The notes: a model not told the origin generated them from the letters alone. Positions 9,531-21,237 are shown, counted from the first letter of the stretch. The stretch is 64,000 bases of DNA from an endosymbiont of unidentified scaly snail isolate Monju (GCF_000801295.1 NZ_AP012978.1:62001-126000); one strand, 5' to 3'. Translations and numbers: made by a program.

Positions 9531-10061
9531 ATGGCAGACATCCGCCCTTTTGGAGACAAGCAGCCTAGCATCGCCGGGGACGCCTGGCTGGATGCGCGCT
9601 GTACCGTGATTGGTGACGTGGTGATCGGTGCACGCGCCAGCCTGTGGCCGGGTGTGGTGGTGCGTGGTGATGTCAACCGCATCCGCATCGGCGCCGAGAC
9701 CAACATCCAGGACAACGCTGTCCTGCACAACAGCCACGACAGCGAGTACCTGCCGGGTGGCACCCCACTGCTGATCGGCGAGCGCGTGACCGTGGGTCAT
9801 GGTGCCATCCTGCACGGCTGTACCATCGGTGATCTGTGCCTGATCGGCATGGGGGCCATCGTGCTCGATGGCGCCGTGATCGAAGAGGCTGTCATGCTCG
9901 GTGCCGGCAGCCTGGTGCCAGGCGACCGGGTGCTGCGCTCGGGCTACCTCTACCTGGGCTCGCCGGTGCGCGAGGTGCGTCCGCTGAGTGAACGGGAACG
10001 CGAGTACCTGGCCTATTCCGCCAGGCACTACGTGCGCCTGGCCGCGGCGCACCGGGGCTGA
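9531..10061 (+). CDS. Gamma-class carbonic anhydrase / hexapeptide transferase family (YrdA-like)
   Basis: The 176-residue product is a left-handed beta-helix protein with repeated [LIV]G hexapeptides. It keeps the zinc-ligand pattern of the gamma carbonic anhydrase family: NSHDSEYL, then VGHGAILHGC. RGDVNRIRIG and NIQDNAVLH are typical. Many YrdA/PaaY-like members lack proven carbonic anhydrase activity, so the reaction is tentative. ATG 9531 is chosen over a GTG at 9525 because CGGAG ends eight bases before it. It is transcribed away from lemA. Confidence 0.92.
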   Translation: MADIRPFGDKQPSIAGDAWLDARCTVIGDVVIGARASLWPGVVVRGDVNRIRIGAETNIQDNAVLHNSHDSEYLPGGTPLLIGERVTVGHGAILHGCTIGDLCLIGMGAIVLDGAVIEEAVMLGAGSLVPGDRVLRSGYLYLGSPVREVRPLSEREREYLAYSARHYVRLAAAHRG

Positions 10062-10135
10062 ACGAAACGACAGTCCTCCCTGCAGGGCTCAGGCCGCCGG
10101 GCGGTCCCGAGGGGGCGGGTTGCCGGCGCAAACGG

Positions 10136-12255
10136 TCAGCATCCCAACCAGTCGTTCCATCCACAGCGTGCGTCGGTTCCTGGTGTCTGCTTCTGTGGTG
10201 ATGCCAGCTCTTCGAGCAGGCGACGGTAGCGTGCCTGTGTCGCCGGGCCGGCATCCAGGGCCAGCCAGCCGGCGATGCGCGTGGCCCGTTCGGCGCGCGC
10301 CGGGTCTCCCAGCCGGTGATGTGCCCGTGCCCGGGTCATCCAGACCTCGGCATGACGATTCAATTCCTGCATCCGCTGCCAGTCGTCCGGGCGCAGTACC
10401 TGCAGCGCGGTATCCGGCTGTCCCGCCTCGAGCAACAGGCGCGCGATCGCGGGTTCGTAGCCGACCAGATTGCGTGCCCGGGTCTGCCGCGTCCAGGGCA
10501 GGAGGGAGGCCAGCACCTCGTTGGCGGGGCGTCCCCGGCGTTGTCGCCACTGTGTCAGGCGCAGCCGCGGTCGCGCCTGTTCCGGGTCCTGGGCAATGGC
10601 GAGCGCCAGAGCGGCCTCGATTTCTCCTGCCTCGGCAGGATCACCACGGCGGATCAGCAGTTCGGCCAGGTGGGTCCAGGCCAGGGGGTTGCGCCGATCG
10701 GCGGCGAGCAGGCGGCGCAGGCGACCGATCGCCTGCGACAGCGCCTCGCGTGGTACCCGCAATACCGGCCGGAAAGGGTCGAAGCCCAGGTCGCCCAGCC
10801 CGTGTCGCCTGGCCAGTGCGGCGCGCAGCCAGACCACCGAGTCGGCGTCGTAGGCCACCAGCCACCATTCGGGATCGCCGGGGGGAATGGGGATGGTCCC
10901 CTGATGACGCAGGATCACCGCGTCCACCTGCCACTGATCCAGCAGGGTACGCAGCATGGCCGGTCGCTGGCGTGCCAGCTGGCCTTGCAGCATGAGTTCC
11001 TCGTCAAACACCGTGGGCGTGCGTCCGTCGATGTAGACGCGCAGCTGCCCGTGCGAGACCCAGCCCAGCCAGCCGCCCCAGCCATAGGCGTTCCAGGCTC
11101 TGAGCGGCCCGTCTGCTTCGGCGATTGGGTGCAGTACCGACCAGGCCACGTGCGGATAATGCCGGGTCATCACCGGGTAGTCGTCGGCCTGTATCGCACG
11201 CCAGGTCCAGGGAGGGGGGGAACAGCAGCACCAGTGGCAGCAACAGGCCCAGCCCGGCGATCCAGCCCTGCCGGCCGAATCCCGGGTGTCGTGTGCCCAG
11301 TCGGGCCAGGCCCAGGCCGAGCAGTGAGCCCGCAGGGCGCAGGATGAGCAGTGACAGTTCGAACAGGAAACGCTTGTTGCTGCCGGCGAGTACCAGGAAC
11401 AGGCCGATCAGCAGGACCTCACCAGGGGCCAGCAGGCCGCGCCGCAGTACCAGGGCAAGGGCAGTCGTGGCCAGGGCCAGGAACAGGAATGGCGGCATCG
11501 CCGATGGGTAGCCATTCGCGGATGTACAGGGCCATGTAGTCGGCGCTGGCGTGGCCCAGCAGCACCTGCAGCAGGCCCAGTCCGTTGGGAGTGAGAAAGA
11601 CCAGTCCGCCCAGCAGCAGCGCGCCGGGCAGGCGGCGGACCAGGACGGTACGCCCCGGCCAGTGCCAGCGCGGACCCAGCAGCCAGTGCAACGCCAGTGC
11701 GCAGGCCCCGACCACGACCGAGGCGTGCACATTGGCCCAGAACAGCACCAGCCCGGCGGCGCTGGCCAGCCAGCGCCGGGACGGGGGCTGTCGCAGCAAC
11801 CAAAGGCTTGCCGCCAGGCACAGGCCCTCGAACAGGTGTGGGCGCAGGTGCATGGCGGGAAACAACTGCCAGGAGAACAGGGCCAACGCCAGCCACCAGG
11901 CCAGGGGGGCGCCACGGCCGCCAATGGCACGAAACAGTAGGGTGAAGATGCCCCACCAGGTCAGTCCCTTGAGGGTCAGCAGGCCCCAGCCGCCGCCGAG
12001 GCGCTCGACCAGCGCCACCAGCACCTGGAACAGCCAGGAGAAATTGGCCCAGTGCGCTCCTGGCTGGCTGAAGGAGCGTACCTCCTGGTCCAGGTAGCGG
12101 CCGTGTTCGAGCATCCAGCGGCCGGCATCCAGGTGCCACCAGAGGTCGAGATTGCGTACCGGGGTGAGAAAGAGTGCGACCGGCACCAGCGCCGCGAGGG
12201 CGGCCCAACGCCAGCAGCGATCCCTGGCCGTGTCTCTGCGTGCTGGCCTGGTCAC
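10136..12255 (-). CDS. Polytopic membrane protein with C-terminal TPR-like helices, two frameshifts
   Basis: Three overlapping frames join into one product of about 700 residues. The first frame has membrane helices and the motif NLDLWWHLDAGRW. It leads into further helices in a second frame near 11495, by a one-base shift around GGCGATGCC. That frame passes into a third at a run of seven G at 11214-11220. The last part contains a soluble domain (RVYIDGRTPTVF) and TPR-like helical repeats. The architecture resembles GT-C-type integral membrane glycosyltransferases, but I cannot name the family. The start is uncertain: the GTG at 12255 lies just outside the inverted-repeat element and has GGGA upstream; in-frame ATGs further upstream lie inside the element. 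It follows aroE on the same strand. Confidence 0.6.
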
Positions 12256-12269
12256 GCCGCGTCCCGGTT

Positions 12270-12555
12270 TATTAACCCGGCCCCCATCCATGTCACCCTC
12301 AGCCATCACGAGCGCGACCGTGGCGAGGCGCCGCGCCGAAGGCAGGGTCATTCCCTGTCGAGGTGCGGCAACGAAGTCCACGGGGGCGCTCGTGGTGGGC
12401 GAACCGGTTGAATGTCAAAAAGATCGGGACGTCAGACAGAAGCCAGCACGTTGTTGCGCTTCTTGCCAATGGAATCACCATTGCCTGATGAGCGCGCCGC
12501 GTTCTGACTTCTGTCTGACATCCTGAGGATGGCATGGATGGGGGCCGGGTTAATA
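12270..12555. mobile_element. Non-coding element with perfect 23-bp terminal inverted repeats (MITE-like)
   Basis: Positions 12270-12292 and 12533-12555 are exact reverse complements (core CCCGGCCCCCATCCATG). An inner perfect 12-bp inverted repeat lies at 12431-12442 and 12508-12519 (GTCAGACAGAAG and its complement). The element has no credible gene. Its ends carry TTAA next to CCCG, like the left end of the element at 949-1207, but the interiors differ. The right end overlaps the stop codon of aroE, and the left end lies just upstream of the membrane protein gene. Confidence 0.8.
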
Positions 12556-13362
12556 GTAGCGCAGGGCGTCGATCACCGGGCCGGTGTCGGGCATCACGCC
12601 GCGCCACAGCAAGAAGGATTCGGCTGCCTGTTCGACCAGCATGCCCAGGCCGTCGAGCGCGCGGGCGGCGCCGTGCTCGCGCCCCCAGCGCACGAAGGCG
12701 GTGGGCTCGCGGCCGTACATCATGTCGTAGGTCCAGCCGTCCTCGGCCAGGCAGTCGTCGGGGATGGCGGGCACCCCGCCGGCGAGTCCTGCGGCGGTGC
12801 CGTTGACGATCAGGTCGAAGCGTTGCCCGGCCAGCGCGTCCAGGCCGCAGCCGGTCACGCGCGGGTCGTCGGCAAGGGCGGCCAGTTCGAGTGCCTTGTG
12901 CGCGGTGCGGTTGGCGATCACCAGCGCGGCCGGCCCCTCTTCGAGCAGGGGGAAGAGCACGCCCCGCGAGGCGCCGCCTGCGCCCAGCAGCAGGATGCGG
13001 CTGCCGGCGAAGGCGAAGCGGTGGTTGCAGCCGAGATCGCGCACCAGCCCGGCGCCGTCGGTGTTGTCGCCGCGGATGCGGTTGCCCTCGAAGACCAGGG
13101 TGTTGACCGCGCCGGCACGCTGCGCGCGTTCCGAGCGCTCGTCGGCCAGCGCGAAGGCCTGTTCCTTGAAGGGCACGGTGACGTTCAGCCCGCGCCCGCC
13201 CTCGGCGATGAAGCGGCGCACGTCGTCGGCGAAGTCGTCCAAGCTGCCGAGGATGCGCCCGTACTCCATGTCCTGCCCGGTCTGGCGCGCAAACAAGGCA
13301 TGGATCTCAGGTGAGCGCGAGTGCTCGATGGGGTTGCCGATGACGGCATAACGGTCGCTCAT
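12550..13362 (-). CDS. aroE: Shikimate dehydrogenase
   Basis: The 270-residue enzyme reduces 3-dehydroshikimate to shikimate with NADPH. The substrate-binding motif NPIEHSRSP is at the N-terminus, the catalytic lysine is in NVTVPFKE, the aspartate is in GDNTDG, and the NADP loop is GAGGASRG. The end shows [14 protein letters not shown], the usual glutamine-containing motif. It starts three bases after the HPP-family gene and belongs to the hemB-HPP-aroE operon. Its last codons and stop lie within the terminal repeat of the inverted-repeat element. Confidence 0.96.
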   Translation of the reverse strand: MSDRYAVIGNPIEHSRSPEIHALFARQTGQDMEYGRILGSLDDFADDVRRFIAEGGRGLNVTVPFKEQAFALADERSERAQRAGAVNTLVFEGNRIRGDNTDGAGLVRDLGCNHRFAFAGSRILLLGAGGASRGVLFPLLEEGPAALVIANRTAHKALELAALADDPRVTGCGLDALAGQRFDLIVNGTAAGLAGGVPAIPDDCLAEDGWTYDMMYGREPTAFVRWGREHGAARALDGLGMLVEQAAESFLLWRGVMPDTGPVIDALRYY

Positions 13363-13365
13363 GAC

Positions 13366-14968
<1,603 letters not shown>

Positions 14969-15055
14969 CTACCTGTCTTGCGTGAAGACCCCGATTCTAT
15001 CGCCTGCCGGGGCATTCTGCCGAGGGTGTGGTTGACACATTGCCGCAAATCTTCC

Positions 15056-15763
15056 CTAGAAGCCGTACGCCCCGCCGTTTTCGGCCAGCCACTGTTTTCT
15101 TGTCTGGTAATCCGGCAACACGCGCTCCACCAGACGCCAGAATCGTGGTGTGTGGTGCTTCTCGACGAGATGAGCCAGCTCATGAACGATGATGTACTCG
15201 GCAATGGGTGGTGGGAGAAGTGCCGTATGCCAGTGAAAGTTCAGTACGCCTTTTTCACCGCATGACCCCCAGCGATATCCAAGGTCTCGTACCTCGATCC
15301 CTTCCGGTTCGACCCCCAGACGTTCCTGGTACAGCGCGACACGCCGCCTGAGCCAGGCGGAGCCCACGGTTCGGTACCAGGCGACGAAATGCGCCCTCGC
15401 GTGATGCCTTTCAGATGCCAATAACAGGAAGCGGCCATTGGCGAGCTTCAGGGGCGTGTTCCCGTGTTCCCGAACATCCTTGACCAGCAGCAGGCGGTAA
15501 CTTCTGCCGAGATAGTGGAAACCCTCGCCATTCACGTATTCCTTGCGATTCCGAGGGCGTTGGTAAAGCCCCTTTTCCGCCAGTTTCTTGTAGACCCAGA
15601 ACAGTTTTTCCTCGGCGACATCTTCGATCAACGATCGCGGCACACCCACCGGGACATCGAGGCGCAGTTCGCCGTCCCGATCCACGGTGATGCCAATGGT
15701 CTTGCGCCGGGGGCTGCGGCGGATCTCGAAGGTCAGCTCCTCGATTTCCAGTTGCTCGTTCAT
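15056..15763 (-). CDS. YgjP-like M48-type metallopeptidase at the end of the restriction operon
   Basis: The 235-residue protein carries HELAHLVEKHHTPRFW, with the HExxH zinc motif and a downstream histidine, plus the family's RWGSCGEKGVLNFHW. It belongs to the YgjP/DUF45-like zinc peptidases (SprT relatives). I chose the start at 15763 because it gives MNEQLEIEELTFEIRRS, the usual family start, and overlaps the hsdR stop by four bases. Members often sit at the end of type I restriction operons; their job there is unknown. Confidence 0.9.
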   Translation of the reverse strand: MNEQLEIEELTFEIRRSPRRKTIGITVDRDGELRLDVPVGVPRSLIEDVAEEKLFWVYKKLAEKGLYQRPRNRKEYVNGEGFHYLGRSYRLLLVKDVREHGNTPLKLANGRFLLLASERHHARAHFVAWYRTVGSAWLRRRVALYQERLGVEPEGIEVRDLGYRWGSCGEKGVLNFHWHTALLPPPIAEYIIVHELAHLVEKHHTPRFWRLVERVLPDYQTRKQWLAENGGAYGF

Positions 15764-18700
15764 TGCAACAACCACGTATGACGATTGCGTGCCAGCTCGA
15801 TGATCCGGTCGGCACATTTCTCCTGGGTCTCGAACGGGACCAGGTCGTTGTCGTCCAGGAAATCCACGATCCAGCCACGTAACCGGCGCTGGGCTTCCGG
15901 TGTGCGCCAGAAGTCCACCAGCCGGATTTCCTGGCTGAGGTGTTCGACCAGTTCAACGGTAGCCGTCGCCAGCCGGGTCAGGGCGTCGGGCGGAGGGGAA
16001 TCGCCCAGCCCCGCCTCCTCGGCCAGCAGTTCGAAGAAGGGCACTTCGGTTTCCAGTTGCAGACCGGTGCCGGTCGGAGCCCCCTGCCGCCCGGCCTGAA
16101 CTTCGCGGGTAAACGCGCGTAGCGCCTCGACCAGTTCGTCCCACTGATCGGCGAACTGCTTGAGGATATCTTCCAGCTTCTCTGAGAGCTTCCTGTAATA
16201 GACAGGATCCTCGTTGAAGTGCTTGCGGATATGGTAGCGGGCCGCATGTTCCATCTCCGAGGCCTGGGCACGCCTGGATTTGTGCCGGCCGACCGCCTCC
16301 TCGAAATCGTCCGCCAGGATGGAGACGGGCGGTACGCGTGGATCGATGCCGCGGGATTCGATGTGCTCGTCGATGAGCTGCCGAACCTTTGCGCCGCAAC
16401 CCGCGATGTTGAGCTGATCGTCGCGATAGAGATTGGCCGCGGCCTTGTTGATGAATCCCAGAATCTTGGCGTCCCGCACATAGGGCAGCGCCTCGGGGCG
16501 TGGCATGACGATATCCAGGCTCTCCAGAAACCTGTTCAGCTTGACCACGAATTCGGCCCGCACCGCCTTGCTGCGCAGCAGATCCACGCAGGCATCCACG
16601 TCCTTGATGTCGGCAATGCCCCGGTCCTTGAACACGGCAATGACACGCTGATGCCGATCCGACAGGATGGGATGTTCGTCCTTGATGCTGGTCAGCGCGC
16701 CGGCGACATCCTCGTCGGCATAGACCGCCAGCGCCTCTTTCAGGTGGTGGCCCACGCCGTAGTAGTCCACCACCAGTCCGCAGCGCTTGTTGGGAGAGGT
16801 CCGATTGACACGGGCGATGGCCTGCAAGAGATCGTGATCTCGAATGGAGCGATCGAGGTACAGCACCTGTTCAACCGGCGCATCGAAACCGGTGAGCAGC
16901 ATGCTCTTGACGATGAGAAAGGCCAGGCCATCGCATTTGGCGGGATCCTCGGCAAACAGCGGTTTCTTGAAGCGTTCGATCCGCGCATCCTGTTTCGACT
17001 TGTCCGTCCATTCCTTCCAGGCCGGATCGTCGTTGTGGCTGCCGGAGATAATGACGGCGAAGTCCAGTTGTTCGATGGTGTCCCGGTAAGGGTAGGCACG
17101 CACAAGGAACCGGATTTCATCGTCCTGTCGTTCCAGCGCTCCGGCGTCCAGATCTAAAACCCTCGGATCGAGCGCATCCAGTGCCTCCAGCAGTTGCCTC
17201 TTCGCTTCCAGAAAGGCGCCGTGGTAGCGAACGGCCGCCAGACGACTGACCGTTACCACCTGCGCCTTGAAACCGTTGGGCAGGATGTTGTCGATGTAAT
17301 GGCGCAGCATGTCCTCGGCCTTGGCCGAGATCAGCTTCGGCGCTTCCAGCACGTTGCCCTTGGTGGCGTATTTGGCCTTGATCGCCTCCAGCTCCTCCTG
17401 GGAGCGCTCCTTGAACATGTCCTCGAAGAGCTGGTCCAGATCACCGCCGTCGGCCACCTCGCCTTCGGCAGTGCGGCCCTCGTAGAGGATTGGCAAGGTC
17501 GCGCCGTCCTCTTCCGAGTGCCTGATGGTGTAGCGATCGATGAAGTCGCCGACGATGATCGGGGTGCCGGTAAAGCCGATCCTGGCGCAGTTGGGCAGCG
17601 CCCGCATCAGGTTGGCATGTAATTGACTGGTCTGGGAGCGGTGGGCCTCATCCACCATGACCAGAATCTCTTCAGATTCGTTGAGCACCGGGAACTCCGC
17701 ATCGGCCAGGGCCAGCCGTTCGGGCTCCGCGTCGTAGTCGCCTTGCTCGTCCGCTACCTTGTCATAGGCTGCTTGCGATTGATCCGTGCGCGCCTTATTG
17801 AACTCGATGACCTCCGCCACGTCGTCCCGTTCCTGATACTTCTGGATCATGGCGAAGACCAGATCGGCGCCCGGCTGGCTGAGCAGTTCCTTGAGCTTCC
17901 GGGTGCTGGTGGCCTTGCGTACCGTCTCCTCGGTGAGCGTGGCGGTGGCCGCCAGCTGCTTTTCCAGATCGGTACGGTCGGTGACGATGACTACCTTGAA
18001 GCGGCGCAGGCCCGGCTGAGTGCGCAGTTTACGCACCAGAAAGACCATGGTCAGGCTCTTTCCGGAACCCTGGGTGTGCCAGATGATGCCGCCGCGCTGG
18101 TCGCTCTCGCCGTGCTCGGCGCGGGTCTGGCCATGTTGCAGGCGACAGATGGCCTTCTGCACTGCCCGGAATTGCTGGTAGCGGCCCACGATCTTGATGG
18201 TTCGGCCGCCGGCCTGCTGGTACAGGGTGAAGTTGCGCACGATATCGAGCAGGTGCGCCGGTCGCAGCATGCCGGCCACCAGGGTCTGCTGGCTGGTCAG
18301 CTTCTCCACGCCCAGCTCGCGGCACACTTCTTCCATGGCCACCGGGCTGGTGTCCTTCCATTCCAGGTAGTGTTCCGGCGTGGCGGTGAAGGTGCCGACA
18401 CGGGCCTGATAGCCGAAGGTGGCGACGTTGAACTGGTTGTAGTGAAACAGCCGCTCCGCTCCCTCGTCCTGTTCCACCCACTCGCGCTGATTGGCATAGC
18501 GCATGAGCTGATCGATAGCCTCTTCCATGGGGTTAGTGGCCGAAGGGCTCTTGCATTCGATCACCACCAGTGGAATGCCGTTCACGAACAGCACCAGGTC
18601 CGGAATGATGAACCCCTTGCCGCCCACCGCCCAGGGCGGATCGACGCGGAACTGATTGATGACCAGAAAGTCGTTGCGTTCTGGATGATCGAAGTTGATG

Positions 18701-19059
18701 AACTTCACGGAACGCTCACGATTGCCGACATCATCCGCCGGGGCTTCCACCGAGGTGCCCTTGAGCAGCAGCTCGGTGGCGAACTGGTTGGCCTCCATCA
18801 ACCTGGGAGCGCCCAGCCGTTCCAGCGCGCCGAGGGCCTGGTTGGCGCGGCCGTCATCCAGCCAGGGCCGCCCCTCATCGTCCAGATTGATGCGCTTGAG
18901 TGCCGCGCGCAGGCGGTCGCGCAGCAGCACCTCGCGGAAACTTTCGCGCTCCGTGAGATACGGCACATCGATGTCACCCGGCAGATGCTGCCAGCCCATG
19001 CCCTTGAGCTGTTCGATCAGCGGCCGTTCGACCTGTTGTTCTTCGTTCAGTGCCGCCAC
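15760..19059 (-). CDS. hsdR: Type I restriction enzyme, R subunit
   Basis: The 1099-residue subunit provides ATP-driven DNA translocation and cleavage. The N-terminal nuclease has PD at 153-154 and ECK at 168-170 (PD-(D/E)xK type). The superfamily 2 motor follows, with Walker A TQGSGKSLTM near 335 and DEAHRSQ later. QAIARVNRTSPNK is helicase motif VI-like. The C-terminal helical region binds the M/S complex. The frame is intact. It starts six bases after the RhuM-Fic gene and overlaps the peptidase gene by four. Confidence 0.97.
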   Translation of the reverse strand: MAALNEEQQVERPLIEQLKGMGWQHLPGDIDVPYLTERESFREVLLRDRLRAALKRINLDDEGRPWLDDGRANQALGALERLGAPRLMEANQFATELLLKGTSVEAPADDVGNRERSVKFINFDHPERNDFLVINQFRVDPPWAVGGKGFIIPDLVLFVNGIPLVVIECKSPSATNPMEEAIDQLMRYANQREWVEQDEGAERLFHYNQFNVATFGYQARVGTFTATPEHYLEWKDTSPVAMEEVCRELGVEKLTSQQTLVAGMLRPAHLLDIVRNFTLYQQAGGRTIKIVGRYQQFRAVQKAICRLQHGQTRAEHGESDQRGGIIWHTQGSGKSLTMVFLVRKLRTQPGLRRFKVVIVTDRTDLEKQLAATATLTEETVRKATSTRKLKELLSQPGADLVFAMIQKYQERDDVAEVIEFNKARTDQSQAAYDKVADEQGDYDAEPERLALADAEFPVLNESEEILVMVDEAHRSQTSQLHANLMRALPNCARIGFTGTPIIVGDFIDRYTIRHSEEDGATLPILYEGRTAEGEVADGGDLDQLFEDMFKERSQEELEAIKAKYATKGNVLEAPKLISAKAEDMLRHYIDNILPNGFKAQVVTVSRLAAVRYHGAFLEAKRQLLEALDALDPRVLDLDAGALERQDDEIRFLVRAYPYRDTIEQLDFAVIISGSHNDDPAWKEWTDKSKQDARIERFKKPLFAEDPAKCDGLAFLIVKSMLLTGFDAPVEQVLYLDRSIRDHDLLQAIARVNRTSPNKRCGLVVDYYGVGHHLKEALAVYADEDVAGALTSIKDEHPILSDRHQRVIAVFKDRGIADIKDVDACVDLLRSKAVRAEFVVKLNRFLESLDIVMPRPEALPYVRDAKILGFINKAAANLYRDDQLNIAGCGAKVRQLIDEHIESRGIDPRVPPVSILADDFEEAVGRHKSRRAQASEMEHAARYHIRKHFNEDPVYYRKLSEKLEDILKQFADQWDELVEALRAFTREVQAGRQGAPTGTGLQLETEVPFFELLAEEAGLGDSPPPDALTRLATATVELVEHLSQEIRLVDFWRTPEAQRRLRGWIVDFLDDNDLVPFETQEKCADRIIELARNRHTWLLQ

Positions 19060-19065
19060 GGTGAG

Positions 19066-20028
19066 CTACCTTTTCTGGTCCGCGAGCAGGTTCATCACCA
19101 GCCGCACCATCAGGTCCTTGGCCTTGGGGTCACTCTCGGCGATCAGCAGGGTCAGTGCCGTCAGGCCGTTCTCATCCAGCGGCAAGCGCATCCCCTCCTG
19201 GCGTAGATAGAGCAGGAACAGGAAGGCCCCGGAGCGCTTGTTGCCATCCGAGAAGGGATGGTTCTTGATGACGAAATAGAGCAGATGCGCGGCGCGTTCC
19301 TCGCGGGTCTTGTACAGCGGCTCGCCGAACATGGTCTGCTCGATATTGCCCAGAATGGCCGCCAAGCCATCGCCACGCTCCCGTGCGAACAGCTCGCTGG
19401 CCTCGCCCCGGCTGCGCAGCTCCTCGGCCAGGGCATCCAGCGCGCGGCGGGCCTCGTCATAGCCCAGCACGCCCCGCGCGGGCCTGGCACCGGGGGGCAG
19501 TTCCAGCCTGTCCTCGTCGTAATCCAGCAGCAGCCGCCAGGTCCTGGCGTAACTCAGGATCAGGCCCACCACCTCTCGGCCAACGTCGGTCACCAGTTCC
19601 TGTTTCGTCAGGGTTTTGCCCAACAGCTCGACGGCCTGCGTCAGCTCCTCCAGCCCTCGTTGGGCCAGCCGGTGTTCGTTGATGCTGTAGCCCTGGGTCA
19701 GGTGTTCGCGCAGTACGCGGGTTGCCCATTGGCGGAAGCGTACGCCTTGCTGGGATTTGACCCGATAACCAACCGAAATAATCACGTCCAGGTTGTAATA
19801 GCGGGTCTTGTAACGTTTGCCGTCGGCGGCAGTTGTCAAGGATTCCTTGACAACTGAATCCTCCTCCAGCTCACCTTCCTTGAAGATGTTGCGGATATGC
19901 AAGCTTATGTTTTGCTTGGTTTTTTCTAACAGCTCGGCCATCTGCGCCTGGGTCAGCCAGACCGTCTCCGCCTCCAGCCGGACTTCGATGGGCTGATCGG
20001 CCTGGTCGAAAATCACGATTTCGTTCAT
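19066..20028 (-). CDS. RhuM-Fic fusion protein
   Basis: The 320-residue protein has an N-terminal RhuM/KilA-like DNA-binding-type domain (residues 1-120, with VWLTQAQMAELLEKTKQNIS and YYNLDVIISVGYRV). A Fic/DOC domain follows, with the complete active loop HPFSDGNKRSG at 257-267. Fic domains transfer AMP or related groups to proteins, and DOC proteins phosphorylate EF-Tu; the target here is unknown. No inhibitory helix motif or separate antitoxin gene is visible. It sits between the Mrr nuclease and hsdR with gaps of 12 and 6 bases. RhuM-Fic proteins are known neighbours of type I systems. Confidence 0.93.
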   Translation of the reverse strand: MNEIVIFDQADQPIEVRLEAETVWLTQAQMAELLEKTKQNISLHIRNIFKEGELEEDSVVKESLTTAADGKRYKTRYYNLDVIISVGYRVKSQQGVRFRQWATRVLREHLTQGYSINEHRLAQRGLEELTQAVELLGKTLTKQELVTDVGREVVGLILSYARTWRLLLDYDEDRLELPPGARPARGVLGYDEARRALDALAEELRSRGEASELFARERGDGLAAILGNIEQTMFGEPLYKTREERAAHLLYFVIKNHPFSDGNKRSGAFLFLLYLRQEGMRLPLDENGLTALTLLIAESDPKAKDLMVRLVMNLLADQKR

Positions 20029-20040
20029 AGCTGGATCTCC

Positions 20041-21237
20041 TTATCCATCCGTGACAACCTCCTTGTCAGCCATTTCGGCCTCGATCTCCTTCTCCAGCGC
20101 CGCCGCATCCACCTCCCACAGTTCCACCGGGCGCTTCTTGATGCCGATACCGTGCTCGATGAGCAGATCAAGCAGCCTTTCACCGTCAATCAGCGTGATG
20201 GGGGCGGCACCGGGAAACAGGGCGGCCTCGGTCGCGCCCTTGCTGATTTTGCCCAGCGTGATGAGGGTGCCGCGAATGGCCTGGTGGTAGGGCAGCGAGC
20301 CCCGAAGCTGGTCGATGGTCTGGCGCGGTATGCTCGCCTTGCTGTGGCGCTTGACCTGCACCACTTCCCGCACGGTGGTGATGCCAAATTGCACCGTCGC
20401 CACCACATCCACGCCTTTGTCACCCGACTGTTTGGTGACGGTCACGTCCTCGTAGCCCATCGCCTCCATCAGGTCACCGATCAGGTGCTCGAAATGATAC
20501 GGCTGCATGGCAGCCAGCAGTTCCCGCAACGCTTCGCGTTGCCGGGCATTGTGTTCGTTCACCGCTCGCAGCACGGAAAGCCTGGGATCTTCACCTTCGG
20601 GCAGGCTCTTCTCGGCGTATTCCAGGCCCACTTCGGTAATGGTGTAGCGGTTACCTTCGCGTGCCACCAAACCGCGCTCCACCAAGTTGGCCAGTCGGCG
20701 GCTCAGGGTATCCTTGAAGGTGCTCGGTGTGGTGAATTTCGAATGCTCTTGCAGGTACTCGGCCCACTCCGGCAACAGATCGCCGCGCTTGGCCTGGGTC
20801 TTGGTGGCCAAGATGTTCAGCAGCTTCAACAAACCCTCGGTCTCGTCCAGCGCCTGTACCGTGGCAGGGTCCTCGTCGAGAAATCCCTTGCCCCGCTCGG
20901 AAAGCCGATAGATACCTTGCGCATCGGGGACCAGCAGGTCATAGGTATTTATGAATAGATAGGTGCCATAGATATGGCGCGGATTAACCACATGCCCGCT
21001 CTGCTGCCAGATCTTCGCGGCCAATGCCGCATTCTCGCCCGACAAGCGTTCCGCAATCCACTTGTCCGGCTCCGACCAGTCCACCGGGTTCTGCGGTGTA
21101 CCTGTCTGCTGCCAAATGGATTGAATTAGATGTGTCACATCGCTCTTTGCAACCCCTTCGAGGGTCTGCATGGTGGCCCGCACCCAAGAATAAGGTGGGA
21201 ATAGTGGGGTGCGGACTCTGTAGTTCTTGTTGGTCAT
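20041..21237 (-). CDS. Mrr-type restriction endonuclease
   Basis: The 398-residue protein has winged-helix-like regions at about 20-120 and 130-215 and a C-terminal Mrr catalytic domain. The catalytic domain begins FEHLIGDLMEAMGY (249-262). The catalytic aspartate is in GDKGVDVVA (D277), and the E/QxK element is VVQVKRHS (Q294, K296), the Q variant common in Mrr. Mrr enzymes cut methylated or otherwise marked DNA. It lies inside the type I operon between the OLD-type gene and RhuM-Fic, so it may add a second, methylation-dependent barrier. Specificity is not predictable. Confidence 0.92.
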   Translation of the reverse strand: MTNKNYRVRTPLFPPYSWVRATMQTLEGVAKSDVTHLIQSIWQQTGTPQNPVDWSEPDKWIAERLSGENAALAAKIWQQSGHVVNPRHIYGTYLFINTYDLLVPDAQGIYRLSERGKGFLDEDPATVQALDETEGLLKLLNILATKTQAKRGDLLPEWAEYLQEHSKFTTPSTFKDTLSRRLANLVERGLVAREGNRYTITEVGLEYAEKSLPEGEDPRLSVLRAVNEHNARQREALRELLAAMQPYHFEHLIGDLMEAMGYEDVTVTKQSGDKGVDVVATVQFGITTVREVVQVKRHSKASIPRQTIDQLRGSLPYHQAIRGTLITLGKISKGATEAALFPGAAPITLIDGERLLDLLIEHGIGIKKRPVELWEVDAAALEKEIEAEMADKEVVTDG

